A stretch of 64,000 nt of DNA from Gemmatimonadota bacterium (GTDB lineage Bacteria > Gemmatimonadota > Gemmatimonadetes > Gemmatimonadales > GWC2-71-9). The stretch covers positions 1-64,000 of the forward strand of contig QHUU01000053.1 of NCBI GenBank assembly GCA_003222155.1, given 5' to 3'. Shown here one piece after another: positions 46,432 through 57,004 of the stretch (its first letter is position 1; each line of letters starts with the position of its first letter). The notes under the pieces are model-generated. The model was not told where the DNA came from. It made no database searches and saw only the letters and a program-made list of their open reading frames with translations. Made by a program: the position numbers and the translations under genes.

Positions 46432-46458
46432 CGTGACGCGTGTAACAGGCGTGTCACG
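46432..46458 (+). repeat. Inverted repeat between pabA/trpG and kdsB
   Basis: CGTGACGCG (46432-46440) is followed 9 nt later by CGTGTCACG (46450-46458); the arms are complementary with one mismatch. It lies 20-odd nt upstream of the kdsB -35 region. It could be an operator or a weak terminator for the preceding gene; no T run follows. Confidence 0.35.
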
Positions 46459-46476
46459 AAGCAATTAGGGTAGGAC

Positions 46477-46505
46477 TAGACTCCGCGGCACGAATTTTGT
46501 ATGTT
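46477..46505 (+). promoter_or_regulatory. Promoter of the kdsB-pyrG-kdsA operon
   Basis: TAGACT (46477-46482), 17-nt spacer, TATGTT (46500-46505). The -10 is 5 nt before the GTG at 46511, so the predicted mRNA starts at the codon. Four of six -35 bases match the consensus. Confidence 0.5.
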
Positions 46506-46510
46506 GCCCC

Positions 46511-48924
<2,414 letters not shown>

Positions 48925-48925
48925 C

Positions 48926-49828
48926 GTGGCGCAGCACTTCGCGGCCGGGGCCGCCCCGTTTCTCATCGCGGGGCCGTGCGTCGTCGAATCGGACGAGCTG
49001 AATCTCCGGATCGGCGCCGCGCTCGCCGAGCTCGGAGCCAAGCTCGGGGTCCATGTCATCTACAAGGCGTCGTACGACAAAGCGAACCGGTCGCGGCTCG
49101 CGGGCGCACGCGGTCCCGGGCTGGAACGGGGTCTCGAGGCGCTCGCGCGGGTGCGTGCGGACACCGGCTTGCCGATCCTCACCGACGTGCACGAGGCCGC
49201 CCAGGTGTCCGCGGCCGCCCAGGTGGCGGACGTGCTGCAGATCCCCGCTTTTCTCTGCCGCCAGACCGATCTGCTCGTGGCGGCGGGGCGCGGCGGCCGC
49301 CCCGTCAACGTGAAGAAGGGGCAGTGGATGTCCCCGGAGGGAATGGCAGGCGCCGTGGAGAAGGTGCGCGCAGGGGGCGCGCCCGAAGTGGCCGTCACCG
49401 AGCGCGGCAGCTTCTTCGGCTACGGCGACCTGGTCGTGGACATGCGCAGCTTCGCGCGACTGCGCGCCGCGTGCAGCGCTCCGGTGGTGTATGACGCGAC
49501 CCATTCGGTACAGCAGCCAGGGCAGGGCCCCGCAGGCGCAAGCGGCGGCCTGCGCGAATTCATCCCCCCCCTGTGGTACGCGGCCGCGGCGGCCGGCGCG
49601 GACGGATTCTTCGTCGAGACGCATCCCGATCCGGAGCGCGCACCCTCGGACGGGCCTAACATGGTCCCGCTGGACCAGCTCGAAGGCATCCTGCGCGTGG
49701 CGATCGATGTCTGGTGCACCACGAGGACGGGGGGCACCACGAAGGCGAGGTCCCAGGGGAGCGGTGGGGCGGCGGTCGAGGACCGGGCCAAAGCGGTGCC
49801 CCCCGCCCGAGGCGCCTTCCGTGCTTGA
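48926..49828 (+). CDS. kdsA: Kdo-8-phosphate synthase, metal-dependent type
   Basis: Condenses arabinose 5-phosphate and phosphoenolpyruvate to Kdo 8-phosphate. The 300-residue TIM-barrel enzyme has AGPCVVES (about 15-22), in which the Cys is the metal ligand of the metal-dependent class (the metal-independent enzyme has Asn), plus KASYDKANRSR (about 48-58), DATHSVQQPG and FVETHPDPERAPSDGPN with the other metal ligands. The C-terminal 35 residues are an unconserved Gly/Ala-rich tail. GTG start 1 nt after the pyrG stop. kdsC overlaps its end by 8 nt. Confidence 0.93.
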   Translation: MAQHFAAGAAPFLIAGPCVVESDELNLRIGAALAELGAKLGVHVIYKASYDKANRSRLAGARGPGLERGLEALARVRADTGLPILTDVHEAAQVSAAAQVADVLQIPAFLCRQTDLLVAAGRGGRPVNVKKGQWMSPEGMAGAVEKVRAGGAPEVAVTERGSFFGYGDLVVDMRSFARLRAACSAPVVYDATHSVQQPGQGPAGASGGLREFIPPLWYAAAAAGADGFFVETHPDPERAPSDGPNMVPLDQLEGILRVAIDVWCTTRTGGTTKARSQGSGGAAVEDRAKAVPPARGAFRA

Positions 49829-50393
49829 TCAGACCATTGCCCGCCGCCTGAAGCTCGTCGGCTTCGACGTCGACGGCGTGCTCACCGATAACGGCGTCTA
49901 CCTCGGGGTCGTCGGCGATCACCCCATCGAATTCAAGCGCTTTCACATCCAGGACGGACTCGGCATCCGCATGCTCCGCTCCGCCGGCCTCGTCGTGGTC
50001 TGGCTGACGGGGCGGGAATCGACGGCCACGGCGCTGCGGGCGCGCGAGCTGTCGGTGGACGAGCTCATCCAGGATCCGACGGCCCGCAAGCTCCCCGCCT
50101 TCGAGGCGCTGCTGGCTCGCCGGGGGCTCGCGTGGGACGAGTGCGCCTTCGTCGGCGACGACCTCGCGGACCTCCCCGTGCTCACGCGCGTGGGGTTGCC
50201 GGTCGCGGTCGCGAACGCCGTGCCGGAGGTCAAGGCGGCGGCGCGGGTCGTCACGGACGTCCCCGGCGGCCAGGGCGCGGTCCGCGAGGTCGCCGAGCAG
50301 ATCCTCAAGGCGCGCGGCGAGTGGCAGAGTCTCCTCACGACGTACTTTCTGGAGCGTGGCGATGTCCCGCACGGAGCCGGGCGATCTCGTTGA
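49821..50393 (+). CDS. kdsC: Kdo-8-phosphate phosphatase
   Basis: HAD-superfamily phosphatase that dephosphorylates Kdo 8-phosphate. The 190-residue product has DVDGVLTD (nucleophile Asp, about residues 16-23), LTGRES (motif II Thr), and the acidic GDDLADLPV (about 112-120), with the tetramer-type loop DGLGIRML near 46-53. The C terminus overlaps the kdsD start by about 30 nt. The KdsC assignment rests on its place between kdsA and kdsD. Confidence 0.92.
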   Translation: MLDQTIARRLKLVGFDVDGVLTDNGVYLGVVGDHPIEFKRFHIQDGLGIRMLRSAGLVVVWLTGRESTATALRARELSVDELIQDPTARKLPAFEALLARRGLAWDECAFVGDDLADLPVLTRVGLPVAVANAVPEVKAAARVVTDVPGGQGAVREVAEQILKARGEWQSLLTTYFLERGDVPHGAGRSR

Positions 50394-51336
50394 GCGCGGG
50401 CGCCGCGTGCTCGCCCTCGAAGCCGACGCGATCGGGCGCACGGCCCAACGACTGGGGCCGGCGTTCGCCGCGGCGGTGCGCCTCCTCGCGGCCGCGGGAG
50501 GGCGGGTGATCGTCTCGGGGGTCGGGAAATCCGGCCTCATCGCGCGCAAGATCGCCGCCACCTTCACGTCGACCGGCACGCCCGCGTCGTTCCTCCACCC
50601 GGTCGACTCGCTCCACGGCGATCTGGGGATCGTGGGCCGGGACGATGTAGCGGTCCTCCTGTCCAAGAGCGGCGCGTCGGACGAGCTGTTCGGCCTCGTG
50701 AGCCAGCTCAAGCGGCTGGGCGTACCGCTGATCGCCATCACCGGCGAGCCGGACTCGGTCCTCGCCCGTCAAGCCGACGTGGTGCTCGACGCGAGCGTCG
50801 CCGAAGAGGCGTGCCCGGAGACGCTCGCGCCCACCGCGAGCACCACCGCCGCCTTGGCGCTCGGCGACGCCCTCGCCGTCACGCTGCTCGAGGTCAAGGG
50901 ATTCCGGCGCGAGGACTTCGCGGCGCTGCACCCCGGGGGCGCGCTGGGCCGGAACCTCCTGCTGCGCGTCGCGGATGTGATGCTCGCCGGCGAGCTCCCC
51001 GCCCTCGGGCCTGAACGCCCCATGCGCGAGTGCGTCGTGCTGCTCGCCGAGAAGCGCGGCACCGTCGCGGTGGTGGACCAGGCGGGAAGTCTGGTCGGCG
51101 TCGTCACCGCCGGAGACCTCACCCGGGTCATGGAGAAGACCGACGCCTTCCTCGACCTGCCGATCCGTGACGTCATGACGCGCACACCCAAGACCACCAC
51201 GCCGGACGAGCTCGCCGGTGCCGCGGTGCGGGTCATGGAGCAGCACGGCATCATGGCGCTGCCCGTGCTCGACGGCGGCCGCAAGGTGGTCGGGATGGTG
51301 CACCTGCACGACCTTATGAAAGCAGGAGCAGCCTAA
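50362..51336 (+). CDS. kdsD: Arabinose-5-phosphate isomerase (SIS plus two CBS domains)
   Basis: Makes arabinose 5-phosphate from ribulose 5-phosphate for KdsA. The 324-residue protein has a SIS sugar-isomerase domain with VSGVGKSGLIARK (about residues 48-60), HPVDSLHGDLGIV and SKSGASDE, then a pair of CBS domains (about 200-324), including VRVMEQHGIMALPV. ATG at 50362 is preferred, with CTGGAG as ribosome binding site; an in-frame GTG is 6 nt upstream. The stop TAA is directly followed by the lptC ATG. Confidence 0.93.
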   Translation: MSRTEPGDLVERGRRVLALEADAIGRTAQRLGPAFAAAVRLLAAAGGRVIVSGVGKSGLIARKIAATFTSTGTPASFLHPVDSLHGDLGIVGRDDVAVLLSKSGASDELFGLVSQLKRLGVPLIAITGEPDSVLARQADVVLDASVAEEACPETLAPTASTTAALALGDALAVTLLEVKGFRREDFAALHPGGALGRNLLLRVADVMLAGELPALGPERPMRECVVLLAEKRGTVAVVDQAGSLVGVVTAGDLTRVMEKTDAFLDLPIRDVMTRTPKTTTPDELAGAAVRVMEQHGIMALPVLDGGRKVVGMVHLHDLMKAGAA

Positions 51337-51951
51337 ATGCGAGAGACGTCGCGCACAGGCGTCACGCAACGGCGTCACGCGACACCGTTACGTTTCCGCG
51401 TGACGTTTCCGTGCTACGTCGTGTTGTGCTACGTCTTTCTGGGTGGTGTCGTGGCAGGGGCATGTGACTCAGGGATCAAGCCCACGGCGACCATCTCGGC
51501 CGCCGACTCCGCCGATCAGGTCATGCAGAACATGTCACACTATGTGACCAACGACGGCATTCAACGGGCGCACGTGCGTGCCGATACGGCATATTTCTAC
51601 TCGCCTTCCCAGACGGCCGAGCTCCGCAACGTGCACATCGCGTTCTACGACACCCGTGGCGCCCAGACATCGACCCTCACCTCGCGCGAGGGCACCTACC
51701 ACTGGCGCTCGGGCGACATGGAGGCACGCGGCAGCGTCGTGGTGCTGCGAACCGATGGCGCCACACTCCGGACCGAGGTCATCCGCTACAGCCAGGCGCG
51801 GAACCAGGTGAGCTCCGATCGGGACTTCGTGTTCGACGAGCCGACCCGACACATCAAGGGGACGGGCTTCACCGCCGACCCGGACTTCAAGGTGGTGACC
51901 GCGAATAGGGTGAGTGGAGAGGGCGGCAAGTTCACCCTCCCGAACCAATGA
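51337..51951 (+). CDS. lptC: LPS-transport protein LptC-like lipoprotein
   Basis: Inner-membrane or lipid-anchored component of the Lpt bridge that hands LPS from LptB2FG to LptA. The 204-residue protein has a basic N terminus, a hydrophobic stretch (about 25-40) and a Cys at 43 in VAGAC, a lipobox, so it may be lipid-anchored rather than helix-anchored. The rest is a beta-rich LptC/OstA-type domain. Identity is inferred from that fold pattern and its position between kdsD and lptA. The first 15 codons contain repeats (51358-51404) that could have been recruited to the coding sequence. Confidence 0.82.
   Translation: MRETSRTGVTQRRHATPLRFRVTFPCYVVLCYVFLGGVVAGACDSGIKPTATISAADSADQVMQNMSHYVTNDGIQRAHVRADTAYFYSPSQTAELRNVHIAFYDTRGAQTSTLTSREGTYHWRSGDMEARGSVVVLRTDGATLRTEVIRYSQARNQVSSDRDFVFDEPTRHIKGTGFTADPDFKVVTANRVSGEGGKFTLPNQ
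51358..51404 (+). repeat. Direct and inverted short repeats in the lptC 5' coding region
   Basis: GGCGTCACGC is present twice (about 51358-51367 and 51371-51380), and GTCACGCG (51374-51381) is perfectly complementary to CGCGTGAC (51397-51404) with a 15-nt loop. ACGTTTCCG is also repeated. The structure falls within the signal-peptide codons of lptC. Confidence 0.45.
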
Positions 51952-53276
51952 TGGCCACCATGTTCCTCGTCGCCCTCGCCCAACAACCCGCCTCGCCCGC
52001 CGACACCACCGGGGGGCGGCCCTGCAAGATCGTGATCGACTCCGTGGGGCGGCAGGCGCAGCAGGTGGAGGTGCGGGCGGGCGAGACCAATGTGTTCGCG
52101 GGCGGCGGCGTCCTGGCCCACTGCGAGGGCACGGGAAGCACGCTCGCCGCCGACAGCGTAGCCTGGTTCGCGGGCCTGCGGCGCTTCGACATGATCGGCC
52201 AGAAAAACCCCGTTCACATCCGCGACACGGCCATCACGCTCGACGCGGTGACGGCCGCCTACTTCCTCCGCCAGGAGCGGCTCGAGGCGCACAAGAACGT
52301 GGTCGCGGTGAACCGCAACAGCGGCTCGGTGCTGCGGGGGCCCAACCTGACCTATTACCGGGCGGTGAAGGGTGTGCGGGACACGCTCGAGACGTACGCC
52401 TCGGGCCGCCCGACGATCGACTATCGCGCCGCCGCCGATTCGGGTGAGCCTTATGTGATCGTCGCCGATCGTGTACGCTTCAAAGGGAACGATCGCATGT
52501 GGGGCGGGGGAGCCGTGACGATCGACCGCAGCGACTTCGCCGCGCGGGGCGACTCGATGCAGCTCGACCAGGGCACGGGATTCGGGGTGCTCCTGGGCAA
52601 GCCGCGTGTCGAGGGGAAGGGGACGGAGGCTTACGCGCTCACGGGCACGCGCATCGAGCTCGGCCTCCAGGGTCGCGACCTCCGGCTCGTCAAGGCGCTC
52701 GGCAACGGCGTGGCCACCAGCGCCGACTGGCGCCTGACCGCCGACACGATTCATCTGCACCTCGACCGCAAGAAGCTACAGCAGGCGTTCGCCTGGGGTC
52801 CCAAGGACTCGGTGCACGCGCGCGCCGTCTCGAGCGTGACCACCATCCGGGCGGACTCGCTCGCCCTCGACGCGCCGGATCAGGTGCTCACCGAGGTGCG
52901 CGCGTTCGGTCATGCGCTCTCGACCTTGAAACGTGACTCGACGGCCAAGCGGGATTCGACCCCGGACTGGATTACCGGCGATTCGCTCACGGCGCGCTGG
53001 ACGCCGGAGGCCGATCCCGCCGGCGCGGGGCAGCCGAAGAGCAGGCTGCACCACGTTGTCTCGCGCGGATCAGCCCGGGTCCTCACGCATCAGTACAACC
53101 AGCGCGACTCGCTGCCCTCACTCAATTACTCGCGCGGCGATATGATCGATATCCTGCTCACGGGAGACAAGGTCGACCGCGTGACGGTCACCGGCCGCGC
53201 CGACGGCGTGCAGCTCGAGCCGCTGCCGCCCGCTCCACCCGACACCACCAAGAAGCCGAAGACGCCCGCCCGATGA
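51948..53276 (+). CDS. lptA: Large OstA/LptA-like LPS-transport protein
   Basis: A 442-residue beta-rich protein with several OstA-type repeats (such as VRAGETNVFAGGGVLAH near 40-56 and later YALTGTRIELG). It is much larger than the E. coli LptA (about 185 residues) and resembles the longer OstA-like proteins of Bacteroidota and relatives. It begins with a short hydrophobic stretch (MMATMFLVALAQ) that could be a minimal signal. It overlaps lptC by 4 nt and lptB by 4 nt, so the role as periplasmic LPS bridge is supported by the operon. Confidence 0.8.
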   Translation: MMATMFLVALAQQPASPADTTGGRPCKIVIDSVGRQAQQVEVRAGETNVFAGGGVLAHCEGTGSTLAADSVAWFAGLRRFDMIGQKNPVHIRDTAITLDAVTAAYFLRQERLEAHKNVVAVNRNSGSVLRGPNLTYYRAVKGVRDTLETYASGRPTIDYRAAADSGEPYVIVADRVRFKGNDRMWGGGAVTIDRSDFAARGDSMQLDQGTGFGVLLGKPRVEGKGTEAYALTGTRIELGLQGRDLRLVKALGNGVATSADWRLTADTIHLHLDRKKLQQAFAWGPKDSVHARAVSSVTTIRADSLALDAPDQVLTEVRAFGHALSTLKRDSTAKRDSTPDWITGDSLTARWTPEADPAGAGQPKSRLHHVVSRGSARVLTHQYNQRDSLPSLNYSRGDMIDILLTGDKVDRVTVTGRADGVQLEPLPPAPPDTTKKPKTPAR

Positions 53277-54460
53277 CGAAGCTCGCGAATCTGCTGGCCG
53301 CACGGGACTCGTCGCTGCCGCTGGCGGCGGCGGCGCTGGCGCGCGTCGCAGACACCCAAGGCGCGGCGCCGTTCGGCGAGCTCGCCGTGGCCTACCGCGA
53401 GGAGTTCCTCAAGCTCCGCGCCCACTCACGCGACGCCGGCCTGCCCGAGCTCGGCGCCTTGTCGGTCGAGGAGTTCCGGGCCAGCCTCCGGACATCGGTG
53501 CTGCCGCGGCTGGCGCTCTTGAAGGTCGTCACGTATCCGCTGGGGCCGCCGGGTGATCCGGCGACGGTCGCGTTCACCGCCGAGGTCTGGGCGGAGCTCG
53601 CCGCCGACCGCGGCGGCGTGGCGGACCGACTGCTCGAAGCCGCAGAGCGCGCGCTGGCGCGCGCCGAGTCGCCGAGCGGGGACCACTCCGCGGTGTCGGG
53701 GGGGAGCCGCCTCGAGGCCCACGGCCTGGTCAAGACGTACAAGGGTCGCCGCGTGGTGAACGAGGTGACCGTGCAATTGGAGCAGGGCGAGATCGTGGGC
53801 CTGCTCGGCCCCAACGGGGCGGGGAAGACCACCTGCTTCTACATGATCACCGGGCTGATCCGCCCCGACGGCGGTCAGATCGTGCTCGACCGCCGGGACA
53901 TCACGGCGGAGCCGATGTACCGCCGCGCGCGCATGGGGATCGGGTATCTCGCGCAGGAGCCCTCCGTGTTCCGCAAGCTCACGGTCGAGGAGAACGTCCG
54001 TGCGATTCTCGAGACACTGGCGCTGAGCGACGCCGAACGGGAGGAGCGCCTCGAGCGCCTGCTCGACGAGCTCGCAATCAAGCACCTGCGGCGTCAGAAG
54101 GGGTTCCAGTTGTCGGGCGGAGAGCGGCGCCGGCTCGAGATCACCCGCGCGCTGGTCACCGAGCCCAAGTTCATGCTGCTCGACGAGCCGTTCGCGGGCG
54201 TCGATCCGATCGCCGTGCACGACATTCAGACCATCGTGGCCGGCCTGCGGCACCGCGGCATCGGCGTGCTGATCACGGATCACAACGTGGAGCAGACCCT
54301 CGACATCGTGGACCGCGCGTACATCATGTTCGAAGGGAAAGTGCAGGTCGGCGGCACCGTGCGCGAGCTGGTGTTCGACGACCGCGTCGCCAACCTCTAC
54401 CTCGGGCCGACTCTGACGGCGCGCTTGCGCGCGCGTCTCGGCCAGCCGCAACCCGTATGA
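53273..54460 (+). CDS. lptB: LptB ATPase with an unidentified N-terminal domain
   Basis: A 395-residue protein in which the C-terminal 250 residues are a complete LptB: Walker A GPNGAGKTT (about residues 179-187), Q-loop AQEPSVFRKLTVEENV, signature LSGGERRR (about 279-286), Walker B FMLLDEPFAGVDP (about 300-312) and the H-loop ITDHNV. The first 143 residues are an extra, mostly helical, Ala/Leu-rich domain (with LKLRAHSRDAGLPELGALS and a C-terminal coil ending in a Gly/Ser linker), which I cannot identify. Ordinary LptB proteins are about 240 residues. An internal GTG (53695) could also start a bare LptB. Overlaps lptA and rpoN by 4 nt. Confidence 0.88.
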   Translation: MTKLANLLAARDSSLPLAAAALARVADTQGAAPFGELAVAYREEFLKLRAHSRDAGLPELGALSVEEFRASLRTSVLPRLALLKVVTYPLGPPGDPATVAFTAEVWAELAADRGGVADRLLEAAERALARAESPSGDHSAVSGGSRLEAHGLVKTYKGRRVVNEVTVQLEQGEIVGLLGPNGAGKTTCFYMITGLIRPDGGQIVLDRRDITAEPMYRRARMGIGYLAQEPSVFRKLTVEENVRAILETLALSDAEREERLERLLDELAIKHLRRQKGFQLSGGERRRLEITRALVTEPKFMLLDEPFAGVDPIAVHDIQTIVAGLRHRGIGVLITDHNVEQTLDIVDRAYIMFEGKVQVGGTVRELVFDDRVANLYLGPTLTARLRARLGQPQPV

Positions 54461-55917
54461 AGACCGGCCTGCAGCAGCACACCGGACTCTCGCAGCAGCT
54501 CCGCATCAACCCGCGGCTGTACCAGGCCATGGACCTGTTGTACATGCCACTGCTCGATCTCCAGCAGCACCTGAAGCAGGAGCTGCTCGGGAACCCGTTC
54601 CTCGAGCTGGTCGAGCCGGAGGAGGAGACGGAAGTACCGTTGGCGGAGGAGGCCAAGGAAGACAAAAAGGAGGCCGAGTCCAACGACGAGCCCAACTGGG
54701 AAGAGATCCTGCTCGACGACGGATCGGACTCGGGCGCGCCGCCGCGCGACATGAGCGAAGCGCGGGAATACGTCGAGCCCGTGCCGGTCGAGAGCAAGGA
54801 CCTGTCCGACTACCTGCGGGAGCAGATGCGGCTGCTCGACCTCACGCCCCGCCAGCAGCTGCTCGCCGAGGAATTCATCGGAAACATCGCGGAGGACGGC
54901 TACCTCGGCGCCACTTTGGAAGAGATCGCGCGCGGCGCCAACCAGCTCCTGCAGGAGCACGCGGCGGAGGCGGAGGGGGACGTCCAGCCGCAGCTGTTCA
55001 CGACGGCCGAAGCCGAGGAGATGCTCCGCATCGTCCAGAAGCTCGATCCTCCCGGCGTCGGCGCCCGCGACCTGCGGGAGTGCCTGCTGCTCCAGCTCGA
55101 GGCGCGCGCCGAGACCGACACCCTGGCGCACCGGCTGGTGCGCGACGCCTTCGACGACCTCAAGGCCCACCGCTGGAGCGACCTCGGCAAACGCTTCGGG
55201 CTCGACGCCACCGAAGTGCAGAAGGTCGCCGATGAGCTCGCCAAGCTCGATCCCAAGCCGGGCCTGCAGCACTCGGCGGCCAACGAGGCGTACATCATTC
55301 CGGACCTGGTGGTCGAGAAGATCGACGGGGAGTACAAGGTGTTCCTCAACGACGCCGGCCTGCCGCGCCTGCGGATCTCGAAAACGTACCAGGACATCGC
55401 GCGCGACAAGAAAAAGTTCCAGGGCGAGAACAAGGACTTCATCAACCAGCGCATGAACAGCGCGCACTGGATGATTCAGGCGATCGAGCAGCGGCGGCAG
55501 ACGATGCTCAAGGTGATGAATTTCATCGTCGATCGCCAGCGCGAGTTCTTCGAAAAGGGAGTGGAATACCTGAAGCCGCTCACGCTGCGGGAGGTCGCGG
55601 ATGTGATCAACATGCACGAGAGCACCGTGAGTCGCGTGACGAACGAGAAATACGTCCAGACCCCGCGCGGGCTCCTGCCGCTCAAGTTCTTCTTCTCGAG
55701 CGGCCTCTCCACCACCACCGGCGAGGACGCGAGCGCCCGCGCCATCCGGGCTCAGATCCAGAAGATGGTGGCGGACGAAGACCCCAAGAACCCCTTGACC
55801 GACCAGCAGATCGTCGAGATGTTCGCGCAGCGGGGCGTCAGGATCGCCCGGCGCACGGTCGCCAAGTACCGTGACCAGCTGAGCATCCTCCCCGCTCGCA
55901 TGCGCAAGCGCCTATGA
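54457..55917 (+). CDS. rpoN: RNA polymerase sigma-54 factor
   Basis: Alternative sigma factor. The 486-residue product has a Gln-rich, Leu-rich activator-interacting region (about 1-50), an acidic linker (about 51-105), a core-binding domain, an HTH (REVADVINMHESTVSRVTN, about 374-392) and the C-terminal RpoN box ARRTVAKYRDQL (about 464-475) that reads the -24 element. It follows lptB by a 4-nt overlap, an arrangement seen across Gram-negative bacteria. Confidence 0.95.
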   Translation: MKTGLQQHTGLSQQLRINPRLYQAMDLLYMPLLDLQQHLKQELLGNPFLELVEPEEETEVPLAEEAKEDKKEAESNDEPNWEEILLDDGSDSGAPPRDMSEAREYVEPVPVESKDLSDYLREQMRLLDLTPRQQLLAEEFIGNIAEDGYLGATLEEIARGANQLLQEHAAEAEGDVQPQLFTTAEAEEMLRIVQKLDPPGVGARDLRECLLLQLEARAETDTLAHRLVRDAFDDLKAHRWSDLGKRFGLDATEVQKVADELAKLDPKPGLQHSAANEAYIIPDLVVEKIDGEYKVFLNDAGLPRLRISKTYQDIARDKKKFQGENKDFINQRMNSAHWMIQAIEQRRQTMLKVMNFIVDRQREFFEKGVEYLKPLTLREVADVINMHESTVSRVTNEKYVQTPRGLLPLKFFFSSGLSTTTGEDASARAIRAQIQKMVADEDPKNPLTDQQIVEMFAQRGVRIARRTVAKYRDQLSILPARMRKRL

Positions 55918-56882
55918 GTCTTGCCACGGGGACGGCCACTCCCGAGGTGAGTGTCCTCGTGCCCGCCAAGGACGAAGCCGAGAATCTCCCGGAATTCGTG
56001 CGCCAGGCGCGCGACGCCCTGCTCCCGCTGCCCTACAAGTGTGAAGTGGTGATCATCGACGACGGCAGCCGCGACGCCACGGCGGACACGCTGCGCGAGC
56101 TCGCGGCTAAACACGCGTTCGTCCGCATCGTCACACATCGCAGTCAGCGCGGCATCGCCGACGCCCTGGCCTCGGGGGGCGACGCCGCACGGGGGCGCGT
56201 CCTCGTGTTCTATCCTGCAGACCTGCAATACCGCCCCAGCGACATCCCCTCCCTGGTGCAGCCGATTCTCGACGACACCGCGGACATCGTGACCGGCACC
56301 AAACAGGGACATTACGAAAAACGCTTCGTGTCCTGGGTCTACAACGGGCTGTGCCGCTGGCTGTTCGGCGTGCGGGTCACCGACTTGAACTCGGTCAAGG
56401 CGTACCGGCGCGAGGTGATGGACGGCCTGACCACCCGGCCCGATTGGCATCGCTTCATGGTGGTCATCGCCGCGGCGCAGGGCTTCCGCCTCGCCGAGCG
56501 GCCGGTGCCGCTCTTGCCGCGCCGGGCGGGGAAGTCGAAGTTCGGCATCGGGCGCATCCCGGTCGGTGTGCTGGACCTCGTCTCGGTGTGGTTCCAGCTG
56601 CGGTTCGGGCGCAAACCGCTGCTGTTCTTCGGCGTCCCCGGCGCCGTGCTCATCTTCCTCGGTTTCCTGGTCGCCGTCTACGCGCTGATCGAACGCTACG
56701 CGTACCACCAGGGCAACCGGGCGTTTCTCTACCTGGTGCTGCTGCTCGTGCTGGCCGGCCTGATGCTGTTCGGCTTCGGGTTCGTGGGCGAGATGCTCGC
56801 GGGGGTGCGCGAAGAGGTGCGGGCCATCCGACGGCCGCCGGACCGGCCGATCGGCGGAGACGGAGGGCCTCGAGGCAACTAA
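55914..56882 (+). CDS. Family 2 glycosyltransferase, DPM/ArnC-like, with membrane helices
   Basis: Cytosolic GT-A fold enzyme of 322 residues with VLVPAKDEAENLPE (about residues 13-26), an IDDGSRDAT nucleotide-binding motif (about 50-58) and a DLQYRPSD metal-binding segment (about 102-109). Two transmembrane helices follow at about 235-261 and 265-291. This architecture is typical of dolichyl/undecaprenyl-phosphate sugar synthases. It overlaps rpoN by 4 nt, closing the envelope operon. The donor and acceptor are not predictable. Confidence 0.87.
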   Translation: MSLATGTATPEVSVLVPAKDEAENLPEFVRQARDALLPLPYKCEVVIIDDGSRDATADTLRELAAKHAFVRIVTHRSQRGIADALASGGDAARGRVLVFYPADLQYRPSDIPSLVQPILDDTADIVTGTKQGHYEKRFVSWVYNGLCRWLFGVRVTDLNSVKAYRREVMDGLTTRPDWHRFMVVIAAAQGFRLAERPVPLLPRRAGKSKFGIGRIPVGVLDLVSVWFQLRFGRKPLLFFGVPGAVLIFLGFLVAVYALIERYAYHQGNRAFLYLVLLLVLAGLMLFGFGFVGEMLAGVREEVRAIRRPPDRPIGGDGGPRGN

Positions 56883-56967
56883 CGTCGCCCCGGTGGGCGG
56901 CGCAGATCGTGCAGCCTCACCGCCACAGCGTGTGGACCGCGCCGTGCCCGACCCCGCAGTGACGACC

Positions 56968-56981
56968 CTGTCGGGCGACAG
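56968..56981 (+). promoter_or_regulatory. Palindrome CTGTCG-GG-CGACAG upstream of the HTH-propeller gene
   Basis: Perfect 6-bp arms around a 2-nt centre, 24 nt upstream of ATG 57005 and directly before the alternative GTG 56984. It could be an operator, perhaps for the HTH protein itself. The outer CTGT/ACAG half-sites recall a LexA box, but the N6 spacing is not the standard N8. Confidence 0.35.
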
Positions 56982-57004
56982 TTGTGGTGCGCGCGCAACA
57001 TCGT

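Noticed and set aside
56968..56981. A LexA box
   Set aside because: The half-sites CTGT/ACAG are separated by 6 nt, not the usual 8, and no SOS gene is linked.
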